A stretch of DNA of 64,000 nt from an uncultured Roseateles sp. (GTDB lineage: Bacteria; Pseudomonadota; Gammaproteobacteria; Burkholderiales; Burkholderiaceae): assembly GCA_946886855.1 (NCBI GenBank), contig CAMPJJ010000013.1, positions 1-64,000 of the forward strand, given 5' to 3'. A program made the translations under genes and the position numbers. Shown piece by piece: positions 27,419-35,474 of this stretch. Position 1 is the first letter of the stretch, and each line of letters opens with the position of its first letter. Under the pieces are notes generated by a model, which made no database searches, was not told the origin of the DNA, and saw nothing but the letters and a program-made list of their open reading frames with translations.

Positions 27419-27443
27419 TTACGTTTACGTAAACGTCAATTGT
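27419..27443 (-). promoter_or_regulatory. LiuR-like MerR-type operator upstream of liuA
   Basis: The sequence ACGTTTACGTAAACGT (27421-27436) is a perfect 16-bp palindrome about 65 bp upstream of the liuA start, extended to TTGACGTTTACGTAAACG on the minus strand. MerR-family LiuR regulators of branched-chain amino acid catabolism are known to bind palindromes of this ACGT-based type in proteobacteria. A TACAAT hexamer (minus strand, 27438-27443) abuts it and could be a -10 element. Confidence 0.6.
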
Positions 27444-27525
27444 AGGCCACAGCTACCCCGATCCAGCTACTGCAGAAATGCTTAAGTAGCGCCCCCACCT
27501 CCCGCAGTCGGGCTCGGTGTAACGG

Positions 27526-27606
27526 GCCTCGGGAAGCCGGGCCGCACCCGGCGATTTAGCGGAGCCTGCGCGCGTATGAGCCGGGGGCGGCCCGGCTTCC
27601 CGAGGC
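27526..27606. repeat. 20-bp inverted repeat downstream of the DUF1854 gene
   Basis: The arms 27526-27545 and 27587-27606 are exact reverse complements over 20 bp (left arm begins GCCTCGGGAAGCCGGG), separated by 41 bp. It ends 15 bp before the DUF1854 stop codon side, so it could terminate the minus-strand transcript, yet no T-tract follows. Its GGAAGCCGGG core partly recalls the arms of the repeat at 12913, so both may be intergenic palindromic elements. Confidence 0.6.
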
Positions 27607-27621
27607 TGCGCCCGGTCGACC

Positions 27622-28089
27622 TCAGAGGAAGCGTTCGAGCAGCTTGCGCGAATGCCGATCCAGGGCGAAGCGGTCGGGCACCAGGAAGTGCAGCCCGTGG
27701 GAGCTGGCGATCAGCAGCCGCCCTTCCCCGATCCGCCGGATGTCTTCCTCGCTCTTGAGGATGAACGCGGTCGTGCCGCGGTCGGTCTCGACGGTCCACT
27801 GCGACGGCGTCGAGAAGGTCGAGACGTCCAGCAGCTTCAGCACCGTCGGCGTCATCTCGCGGTGGGCGAGCTCGTCCTGGAGCAGCTCGCGCTGCGCCTG
27901 CGGCAGGTCCGTGAGCCGGTCGATCCAGGCGATCTCATGCCCGTCGGTGCCGACCAGCGAGAGGCCTTCCTCCGGCGCGCTCAGCGGATGCGCCCGCACG
28001 GGCGTGACGTTGTCGTGGGTCTGGCCGGCGTCGTCCACCAGCATCAGCCGGCCGAAGGCGTTGCGCGCCAGGGTCTGGATGTTGTTCAT
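27622..28089 (-). CDS. Cyanophycin-associated DUF1854 protein
   Basis: This 155-residue cytoplasmic protein (MNNIQTLARNAFGRLMLVDD...GLSLVGTDGHEIAWIDRLTDL) matches the DUF1854 family, which occurs almost only beside cyanophycin synthetase genes and a dedicated ABC transporter. No catalytic motif is evident. It lies 18 bases downstream of the ABC transporter gene on the same strand, so they form one transcription unit divergent from cphA'. A role in cyanophycin granule metabolism is inferred from context only. Confidence 0.85.
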   Translation of the reverse strand: MNNIQTLARNAFGRLMLVDDAGQTHDNVTPVRAHPLSAPEEGLSLVGTDGHEIAWIDRLTDLPQAQRELLQDELAHREMTPTVLKLLDVSTFSTPSQWTVETDRGTTAFILKSEEDIRRIGEGRLLIASSHGLHFLVPDRFALDRHSRKLLERFL

Positions 28090-28107
28090 GAAGAAACCTC
28101 GGCGCGA

Positions 28108-30414
28108 TCAGGCCTGCGTGGCCGTGTGGACGTTGACGTTCGGAGCGACGACCACCACGCTGTCCTGCTCCTCCGCGTCGACGCGGCGGGCCTGCGCCTC
28201 CCACAGGCGCCAGTAGGCGCCCTGCTTGGCGATCAGCTCGTCGTGCGGCCCGACCTCGACGATCTCGCCGCGGTCCATGACCACCAGCCGGTCGGCCTTG
28301 CGCAGCGTCGACAGCCGGTGGGCGATGGCGATCGTCGTGCGGCCCCGCACCAGGTTGTCCAGCGCCTTCTGGATCTCCTTCTCCGTCTCCGTGTCCACGG
28401 CCGAGGTCGCCTCGTCCATGATCAGGATGCGCGGGTCGATCAGCAGCGCGCGGGCGATCGAGATCCGCTGGCGTTCGCCGCCGGACAAGCCCTGACCCCG
28501 CTCGCCGACCAGCGAGTCGTAGCCCTGCGGCAGCCGCAGGATGAATTCGTGCGCATGCGCGGCGCGGGCCGCGGCGACGATCTCGTCGCGCGTCGCGTCC
28601 GGCTTGCCGTAGGCGATGTTCTCCGCGATCGTGCCGAAGAACAGGAAGGGCTCCTGCAGCACCAGCCCGATGTGGCGACGGAAATCCGACAGCTTGAAGC
28701 GCCGCAGGTCGACGCCGTCGAGCTTGATCGCCCCCTCCGTCACGTCGTAGAAGCGGCAGATCAGGTTGACCATCGTGCTCTTGCCCGAGCCGCTGTGGCC
28801 GACCAGCCCGATCATCTCGCCCGGCTTGATCACCAGGTTGAGGTCGCGGATCACCGTCCGGTTGCCGTAGCGGAAGCCGATGTCCTGCAGCGACAGCTCG
28901 CCCGCCACCTTGTCCAGCACCACCGGCTGGGTCGGCTCCGGCACGTTGGAATGATGGTCGAGGATGTCGAAGATCCGCTTCGCGCCCGAGGCCGCCTTCT
29001 GCGTCACCGACACGATCCGGCTCATCGAATCCAGCCGCCCGTAGAAGCGTCCGATGTAGGCCAGGAAGGCGGTCAGCGTACCGACCGTGATCTGCGAATG
29101 CGCGATCAGCCAGATGCCGAAGGCCCACACGACCAGCAGGCCGATCTCGGTCAGCAGCGAGACGCTGGGCGTGAACAGGCTCCAGGTCCTGTTCAGCCGG
29201 TCGTTGACCACCAGGTTGTGCTTGTTGGCGTTGCGGAAGCGCTCGGCCTCGCGGCGCTCCTGCGCGAAGGCCTTGACCACGCGGATGCCGGGGATGGTGT
29301 CCGCCAGCACCGAGGTCACCTCGCCCCAGACGCGGTCGATCTTCTCGAAGCCGGTGCGCAGCCTGTCCCGCACCAGATGGATCAGCCACGCGATGAAGGG
29401 CAGCGGCACCAGCGTGGCCAGCGCCAGCCACGGGTTGGTGTGGAACAGGATCGCCGTGATCATCGCCAGCATCAGGCAGTCGGTGATGAAGTCCAGCGCA
29501 TGCAGCGACAGGAACACGCTGATCCGGTCCGTCTCCGAGCCGATGCGGCTCATCAGGTCGCCGGTGCGCTTGGAGCCGAAGTACTCCAGCGACAGGCCCA
29601 GCAGGTGGTCGAAGGTGGCGGTACGCAGGTCGGCGGCGATGCGCTCCGACACCAGCGCCAGGATGTAGGTCTTCGCCCAGCCGAGGATCCAGGACACGAT
29701 CGCCGCCCCGAACAGCCCGCCCAGGTACATCACCACCAGCATGGTGTCGATCTGCTTGCCCTGCTGGAACGGGATCAGCACGTCGTCCATCAGCGGCATC
29801 GCCAGGTAGGGCGCCACCAGGGTCGCGCCGGTCGCGCCCAGCATCAGCAGGAAGCCCAGCAAGAGCTGACCCCGGTACGGCCCGGCGAAGCGCCACAGGC
29901 GCAGCAGCACCCAGGTCGACGGCGGCGTGTGCAGCTCGCGGGCGCAGGAGGGGCACTCCTCGCTGTCCTCGGGCAGCACGGCCTGGCAGCTCGGGCAGAG
30001 CTCGGGCTCCTCGTCCAGGCGGGTCTCGACCTCGTCGCGGCGGTTGAAGGCGTCCAGGAAGCGCTGCGCCTGCAGGTTGGCCTTCATCGTGAAGCGCCAC
30101 TGCGCCAACCGGCCGCGGGCGTCCACCAGCTCCAGCGCGCCCAGCCCGGCGTGGTCGGACAGCACCAGCTTCAGCTCGGGCGTCAGCGGCCATTCCCGGA
30201 AGACCGGGTCGCCGTGGCCCTCCGCCGGGGCCTCCAGGGCCAGCAGCCGCTGATCCGTGAGTCGCAGACCGCCCGCCGAGAAGCGCAGGCGGCTGTCCAG
30301 GTCAACCTCGAGCGAGGCCCGGACGTTCTCGCCACGCCGCAGGCGTGTTTCGATGCCCCCGAGGATCGGAGCGCCGCCGGCACCGGCCAACGCGACAGGA
30401 TGTGAATGCTGCAT
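28108..30414 (-). CDS. Cyanophycin-associated ABC transporter with zinc-ribbon N-terminus
   Basis: The 768-residue product has an unusual N-terminal soluble domain of about 160 residues ending in a four-cysteine zinc ribbon (CPSC-x10-CPSC, Cys 140, 143, 154, 157). A type IV exporter transmembrane domain follows (about 170-470), then an ATPase domain with Walker A GHSGSGKST, signature LSGGERQ and Walker B RILIMDEATSAVD. It is a half-transporter, presumably homodimeric. It is divergent from cphA', and the family is named for this association; its substrate (peptide or amino acid from cyanophycin?) is unknown. The start at 30414 was chosen because upstream in-frame sequence is antisense to cphA'. 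The zinc ribbon may bind nucleic acid or protein, or regulate. Confidence 0.88.
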   Translation of the reverse strand: MQHSHPVALAGAGGAPILGGIETRLRRGENVRASLEVDLDSRLRFSAGGLRLTDQRLLALEAPAEGHGDPVFREWPLTPELKLVLSDHAGLGALELVDARGRLAQWRFTMKANLQAQRFLDAFNRRDEVETRLDEEPELCPSCQAVLPEDSEECPSCARELHTPPSTWVLLRLWRFAGPYRGQLLLGFLLMLGATGATLVAPYLAMPLMDDVLIPFQQGKQIDTMLVVMYLGGLFGAAIVSWILGWAKTYILALVSERIAADLRTATFDHLLGLSLEYFGSKRTGDLMSRIGSETDRISVFLSLHALDFITDCLMLAMITAILFHTNPWLALATLVPLPFIAWLIHLVRDRLRTGFEKIDRVWGEVTSVLADTIPGIRVVKAFAQERREAERFRNANKHNLVVNDRLNRTWSLFTPSVSLLTEIGLLVVWAFGIWLIAHSQITVGTLTAFLAYIGRFYGRLDSMSRIVSVTQKAASGAKRIFDILDHHSNVPEPTQPVVLDKVAGELSLQDIGFRYGNRTVIRDLNLVIKPGEMIGLVGHSGSGKSTMVNLICRFYDVTEGAIKLDGVDLRRFKLSDFRRHIGLVLQEPFLFFGTIAENIAYGKPDATRDEIVAAARAAHAHEFILRLPQGYDSLVGERGQGLSGGERQRISIARALLIDPRILIMDEATSAVDTETEKEIQKALDNLVRGRTTIAIAHRLSTLRKADRLVVMDRGEIVEVGPHDELIAKQGAYWRLWEAQARRVDAEEQDSVVVVAPNVNVHTATQA

Positions 30415-30630
30415 TTGTGATTCTTCTGGCGATCCGCGGAACAGGAGATTTCTCGGGAGATTCCCGGGCGATTTCCCCGAGAGTGTTCTGCCACCGCCCC
30501 TTCCTGGGGCAAGACCCGGTCCACCCGGGTCGTGGCATGTTTCGCACAATTTTCGCTTAAGCGCACAATTGTGCTTCGCATCATTGTCCGGTGGTCCGCC
30601 GGGCGGCCCCCTTCCACGTTTCCACCCCTC
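30415..30630. promoter_or_regulatory. Divergent promoter region between the ABC transporter gene and cphA'
   Basis: This 216-bp gap is more AT-rich than its surroundings. It holds the 12-bp palindrome GCACAATTGTGC (30563-30574), with a related half-site GCACAATTTTCGC about 20 bp upstream (30544), and a separate inverted repeat TCTCGGG/CCCGAGA (30452-30458 and 30477-30483). These are candidate operators for coordinated control of the cyanophycin genes. No -24/-12 sigma-54 element was found. Confidence 0.4.
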
Positions 30631-32808
30631 ATGAGCCGACACGACGACATCAAGCTCCTGCGCATCAACTACCTGCGCGGCCCCAACATGTGGACCTACC
30701 GTCCGGTGCTGGAAACCTGGCTGGACCTGGGTGGCCTGGAAGAACACCCCTCCCACCTGATCCCCGGTTTCACCGAACGGCTGTGCAAGCGCCTGCCGGC
30801 GCTGGAAGAGCACCACTGCGGCGTCGGCGAGCGCGGCGGCTTCCTGCAGCGCCTCACCGAGGGCACCTGGATGGGCCATGTGCTGGAGCACATCGTCATC
30901 GAGCTGCTCAACCTGGCCGGCATGCCGACCGGTTTCGGCCAGACGCGCTCCACCTCGCGCCACGGTGTGTACCGCATGGTCTTCCGCGCCCGCGACGAGC
31001 AGGTCGCCCGCTGCGCGCTGGAGCAGGGGCACGCGCTCCTGATGGCGACGATCAACGGCGACGACTTCGACGTCGACGCCGCCGTCACGGCCATCCGCGA
31101 CAAGCTCGACGACTGCTACCTCGGCCCCTCCACCGCCGCCATCGTGGCGGCGGCCACCGACCGCCGCATCCCCCACATCCGACTGAACGACGGCAACCTG
31201 GTGCAGCTCGGCTACGGCGCGCGCCAGCGCCGCATCTGGACGGCCGAGACCGACATGACCAGCGCCATCGCCGAGGGCATCGCGCGCGACAAGGACCTGA
31301 CCAAGGAACTGCTGAAGTCGGTCGGCGTGCCGGTCCCCGCGGGCCAGGCCGTCAAGACCGCCGCCGAGGCCTGGGACGTCGCCCAGGACCTGGGCCTGCC
31401 GGTCGTCGTGAAGCCGTCGGACGGCAACCACGGCCGCGGCGTCACGCTGGACCTGCGCCAGGAGGCCGACGTCGAGGCCGCCTTCCACGTCGCCGACAAG
31501 GAAGGCTCGGAAGTGCTGGTCGAGCGCTACATCCCCGGGATGGAGCACCGGCTGCTGGTCGTCGGCGGCCAGGTGGTCGCCGCCGCCCGCGGCGAGGAGG
31601 CCTGGGTCACCGGCGACGGCACCCACACCGTCGTCGAGCTGATCGACCTGCAGATCAACACCGACCCGCGCCGCGGCACGACCGAGGACTTCCCGCTCAA
31701 CCGCATCGACATCACCGGCGACCCGGTCGTGCTGCTGGACCTGCAGCGCCAGGGCCTGACCGGCGACGGCGTGCCCGAAGCCGGCCAGCGCGTGCTGATC
31801 CAGCGCAACGGCAATGTCGCGATCGACTGCACCGCGCAGATCCATCCGGAAGTGGCGCACGCGGTCTCGCTGGCGGTGCGTACCGTCGGCCTGGACATCG
31901 CCGGCGTCGACCTGGTCTGCAGCGACATCTCGAAGCCGCTGTCCGAAACCGGCGGCGCCATCGTCGAAGTCAACGCCGGCCCCGGCCTGCTGATGCACCT
32001 GAAGCCGGCCGAGGGCATGCCCCAGCCGGTGGGCCAGGCCATCATCGACCACCTGTTCGCCGAGGACGAGAGTGGCCGCATCCCCATCGTGGGCGTGGCC
32101 GGCTCGCGCGGCACGGCGCAGATCGCGCGCCTGGTCGGCTGGCTGCTGCACCTGAACGGCCGCCACGTCGGCCTGGCCTGCGGCGCCGGCCTGTTCCTGG
32201 GCACCCGCCGCGTCGAGCGCAAGCCCAGCGCGACCTGGGCCGCCAGCCACCGCCTGCTGATGAACCGCGCCGTCGACGCCATCGTGGTCGAGAACGGTGC
32301 CGGCACCATCCTGGGCGACGGCCTGGCCTACGACCGCTGCCAGGTCGGCGTCGTCACCGACCTCGGCCGCGTCGCCGAGCTCGACAACCACGACATCCAG
32401 ACCGAGGACCAGCTCTTCAAGGTGTTGCGCACCCAGGTCGACGTCGTGCTGTCCGACGGCGTCGCGGTGCTGAACGCCGACGAGCCCAAGGTGGCGGAGA
32501 TGGCCGAGCTGTCCGACGGCGAAGTGATCCTCTACGCGCTGGACGCCGGCAACGCCGCGCTGACGGAACACCGCGCCAAGGAAGGCCGCGGCGTGTTCCT
32601 GCGCGGCGGCGCCGCGATGCTGGCGCAGGGCACGTCGGAGACCTCCGGCGCCAACGTCGAATCGCTGCAGGCCCGCTTCCGCGCGGTCGGCCAGGAGATC
32701 GCGACCGACGCGGTGCTGGCCGCGGTCGCGACCGGCTGGGCCATGGGCATCTCGCCCGAGCTGATCTCGGCCGGCCTGGACACCTTCGTGCCGGACCTGC
32801 CGCAGTAA
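30631..32808 (+). CDS. cphA': Cyanophycin synthetase-like protein CphA' (degenerate Mur-ligase P-loop)
   Basis: This is one of two tandem cyanophycin synthetase genes (725 residues). The N-terminal domain (RGPNMWTYRPVLETW), the ATP-grasp domain (VVVKPSDGNHGRGVTL) and the aspartate/arginine-binding middle are recognisable. The C-terminal Mur-ligase domain, however, has VAGSRGTAQIARL (near residue 490) where active enzymes have GTNGKTTT, so its ATP-binding lysine loop is lost. The protein also ends early compared with its 861-residue neighbour. Proteobacterial CphA' proteins of this kind occur next to full CphA, for example in Cupriavidus necator. It may extend or regulate with only one active centre. 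Confidence 0.9.
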   Translation: MSRHDDIKLLRINYLRGPNMWTYRPVLETWLDLGGLEEHPSHLIPGFTERLCKRLPALEEHHCGVGERGGFLQRLTEGTWMGHVLEHIVIELLNLAGMPTGFGQTRSTSRHGVYRMVFRARDEQVARCALEQGHALLMATINGDDFDVDAAVTAIRDKLDDCYLGPSTAAIVAAATDRRIPHIRLNDGNLVQLGYGARQRRIWTAETDMTSAIAEGIARDKDLTKELLKSVGVPVPAGQAVKTAAEAWDVAQDLGLPVVVKPSDGNHGRGVTLDLRQEADVEAAFHVADKEGSEVLVERYIPGMEHRLLVVGGQVVAAARGEEAWVTGDGTHTVVELIDLQINTDPRRGTTEDFPLNRIDITGDPVVLLDLQRQGLTGDGVPEAGQRVLIQRNGNVAIDCTAQIHPEVAHAVSLAVRTVGLDIAGVDLVCSDISKPLSETGGAIVEVNAGPGLLMHLKPAEGMPQPVGQAIIDHLFAEDESGRIPIVGVAGSRGTAQIARLVGWLLHLNGRHVGLACGAGLFLGTRRVERKPSATWAASHRLLMNRAVDAIVVENGAGTILGDGLAYDRCQVGVVTDLGRVAELDNHDIQTEDQLFKVLRTQVDVVLSDGVAVLNADEPKVAEMAELSDGEVILYALDAGNAALTEHRAKEGRGVFLRGGAAMLAQGTSETSGANVESLQARFRAVGQEIATDAVLAAVATGWAMGISPELISAGLDTFVPDLPQ

Positions 32809-32888
32809 GCCAACCGAAGCGCGATCACGCCGCACACGCTGCTGACGGCAAGCCGCTTCAAAGAACAGTCGAACCCGAAAGACGACAG

Positions 32889-35474
32889 ATGGAAGTCTCC
32901 CGCACACGTGCCCTCCGCGGTCCCAACATGTGGAGCCGCCACACCGCGATCGAAGCGGTCGTGCATTGCAGCGACACGGAACGCACCATCGCGGACATGG
33001 CCGGCTTCGAGGCCCGCCTGCGCGAACGCTTCCCCGGCATCGGCCCGCTGCGGCCGGCCAGCGCCGCCAAGACGCCGATCACCCTGGCCCACGTGCTGGA
33101 GCAGGCCGCGCTGGCGCTGCAGGCGCAGGCCGGCTGCCCGGTGACCTACAGCCACACGCACACCACGTCGGAGGCCGGCACCTACCAGGTCGTCGTCGAG
33201 TACAGCGAGGAAGACGTCGGCCGCGCCGCGTTCGAGAAGGCCGTCGAGCTGATCAACGCCGCGCAGTCGGGCGCCGCCTTCGACGCCGACGCCGCCGTCA
33301 AGGCGCTGCGCGAGACGGACGAGGACATCCGCCTCGGCCCCTCGACCGGTTCCATCGTCGACGCCGCCTGCAAGCGCGGCATCCCGTTCCGGCGCCTGAC
33401 GCAGGGCTCGCTGGTGCAACTGGGCTGGGGCGTGAAGCAGCGCCGCATCTGGGCCGCCGAGGTGGACGCGACCAGCGCCGTCTCCGAATCGATCGCGCAG
33501 GACAAGGACCTGTCCAAGCGCCTGCTGCAGTCGGCCGGCGTGCCGGTGCCCATCGGCGCGCCGGTGGAGACGGTCGACGAGGCCTGGGAGCTGGCGCTCG
33601 AGATCGGCCTGCCCGTCGTGGTCAAGCCGCTGGACGGCAACCAGGGCAAGGGCGTGACGGTCAACGTGGCCTCGCGCGAGCACATGGAGATCGCCTACAA
33701 GGCCGCGGACGAGATCGGCACGGTGATGGTCGAGAAGTTCCTGCCCGGCAGCGACTACCGGCTGCTGGTGGTCGGCGACAAGCTGGTGGCCGCGGCCCGC
33801 CGCGATCCGCCCAACGTCACCGGCGACGGCGTGCACACGGTGCGCCAGCTGGTCGACAAGGTCAACGAGGACCCGCGCCGCGGCGACGGCCACGCGACCT
33901 CGCTGACCAGGATCCGCCTGGACGACATCGCGATGGCGCGCCTGGACCTGCAAGGCCTGACCCCGGAATCGGTGCCGGACAAGGGCCAGCGCGTGATCCT
34001 GCGCAACAACGCCAACCTGTCCACCGGCGGCACGGCGACCGACGTGACCGACGACGTGCATCCGGAGGTCGCCGCCCGCGCGATCGCGGCGGCGACCGTC
34101 GTCGGCCTGCACGTCTGCGGCGTCGACGTCGTGGCCGAGAGCGTGCTCAGGCCGCTCGAGGAACAGAACGGCGGCATCGTCGAGGTCAACGCCGCGCCGG
34201 GCCTGCGCATGCACCTGAGCCCGTCCTACGGCAAGGGCCGCGACGTGGGCGAGGCCATCATCTCCAGCATCTACGGCGGCCACCGCGGCGGCGCCAGCGA
34301 GGACGGCCGCATCCCCATCGTCGCGGTGACCGGCACCAACGGGAAGACGACGACCTCGCGCCTGGTGGCGCACATGTTCGCGACGCAAGGCCTGCGCGTC
34401 GGCATGACCAACACCGACGGCGTCTACGTCGACGGCCGCCAGACCGACAGCGGCGACTGTTCCGGCCCGAAGAGCGCGCGCAACGTGCTGATGCATCCGG
34501 ACGTCGAGGCGGCCGTCTTCGAGACCGCGCGCGGCGGCGTGCTGCGCGAAGGCCTGGGCTTCGACCGCTGCCAGGTGGCGGTGGTGACCAACCTCGGCGA
34601 GGGCGACCACCTCGGCATGAACTTCCTCAATACCGTCGAGGAACTGGCGCTGGTCAAGCGCGTGATCGTGCAGAACGTGGCCCCCAACGGCTACGCGGTG
34701 CTGAACGCCGCCGACCCCGTCGTGGCCAGGATGGCCGAGGTCTGCCCCGGCCAGGTGATCTTCTTCGCGAGCGACCGCCACCACCCGCTGATGGCGACGC
34801 ACCGCGCCCAGGGCAAGCGCTGCGTCTACATCGACGGCGACGCGCTGGTCGCGGCGCAGGGCGCCTGGCGCGAGTCGATCCCGCTGCGCGACATCCCCTT
34901 CACCCGCGGCGGCGCGATCCCGTTCCAGAACGAGAACGCGATGGCCTCGGTCGCGGCGGCCTGGGGCGTGGGCCTGGACTGGGACACGATCCGGCGCGGG
35001 CTGGCGAGCTTCATGAGCGACCCGGACAGCGTGCCGGGCCGCTTCAACGTGATGGACTATCGCGGCGCGACCGTCATCGCCGACTACGGCCACAACGGCG
35101 ACGCGATGCGCGCGCTGGTGCAGGCGGTGCAGGCGCTGCCGGCCAACAAGCGCTCGGTGGTGATCTCCGGCGCCGGCGACCGCCGCGACGAGGACATCCG
35201 CATCCAGACGCAGATCCTGGGCGAGGCCTTCGACGAGGCCATCCTGTTCCAGGACGCCTGCCAGCGCGGCCGCGAGGACGGCGAGGTCCTGGCGCTGCTG
35301 CAGCAGGGCCTGAAGGGCGCCACGCGGACCAAGCACATCGAGGAGATCCGCGGCGAGTTCGTCGCGATCGACCGCGCGCTGGAGCGCCTGCAGCCGGGCG
35401 ATCTCTGCCTGGTGCTGGTCGACCAGGTCGAAGAAGCCCTGGCGCATCTGAACCAGCGCGTCCGGGAAGCCTGA
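32889..35474 (+). CDS. cphA: Cyanophycin synthetase
   Basis: CphA polymerises L-aspartate with L-arginine side chains into cyanophycin, a nitrogen store, using two ATP-dependent steps. The 861 residues match the family. The ATP-grasp domain has VVVKPLDGNQGKGVTV; the Mur-ligase domain has an intact P-loop VTGTNGKTTTSRL (near 480-490), AVFETARGGVLREGLGFDRCQVAVVTNLGEGDHLG, and RFNVMDYRGATVIADYGHNGDA. It follows cphA' by 80 bases. Its TGA overlaps the ATG of the FUSC gene (TGATG), so the three genes are likely one operon. No cyanophycinase (cphB) is present in the window. Confidence 0.96.
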   Translation: MEVSRTRALRGPNMWSRHTAIEAVVHCSDTERTIADMAGFEARLRERFPGIGPLRPASAAKTPITLAHVLEQAALALQAQAGCPVTYSHTHTTSEAGTYQVVVEYSEEDVGRAAFEKAVELINAAQSGAAFDADAAVKALRETDEDIRLGPSTGSIVDAACKRGIPFRRLTQGSLVQLGWGVKQRRIWAAEVDATSAVSESIAQDKDLSKRLLQSAGVPVPIGAPVETVDEAWELALEIGLPVVVKPLDGNQGKGVTVNVASREHMEIAYKAADEIGTVMVEKFLPGSDYRLLVVGDKLVAAARRDPPNVTGDGVHTVRQLVDKVNEDPRRGDGHATSLTRIRLDDIAMARLDLQGLTPESVPDKGQRVILRNNANLSTGGTATDVTDDVHPEVAARAIAAATVVGLHVCGVDVVAESVLRPLEEQNGGIVEVNAAPGLRMHLSPSYGKGRDVGEAIISSIYGGHRGGASEDGRIPIVAVTGTNGKTTTSRLVAHMFATQGLRVGMTNTDGVYVDGRQTDSGDCSGPKSARNVLMHPDVEAAVFETARGGVLREGLGFDRCQVAVVTNLGEGDHLGMNFLNTVEELALVKRVIVQNVAPNGYAVLNAADPVVARMAEVCPGQVIFFASDRHHPLMATHRAQGKRCVYIDGDALVAAQGAWRESIPLRDIPFTRGGAIPFQNENAMASVAAAWGVGLDWDTIRRGLASFMSDPDSVPGRFNVMDYRGATVIADYGHNGDAMRALVQAVQALPANKRSVVISGAGDRRDEDIRIQTQILGEAFDEAILFQDACQRGREDGEVLALLQQGLKGATRTKHIEEIRGEFVAIDRALERLQPGDLCLVLVDQVEEALAHLNQRVREA

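Noticed and set aside
30415..32907. N-terminal extension of the ABC transporter frame into the cphA' region
   Set aside because: The extension is antisense to cphA' and has low-complexity residues; the start at 30414 with a reasonable ribosome site gives a complete transporter.
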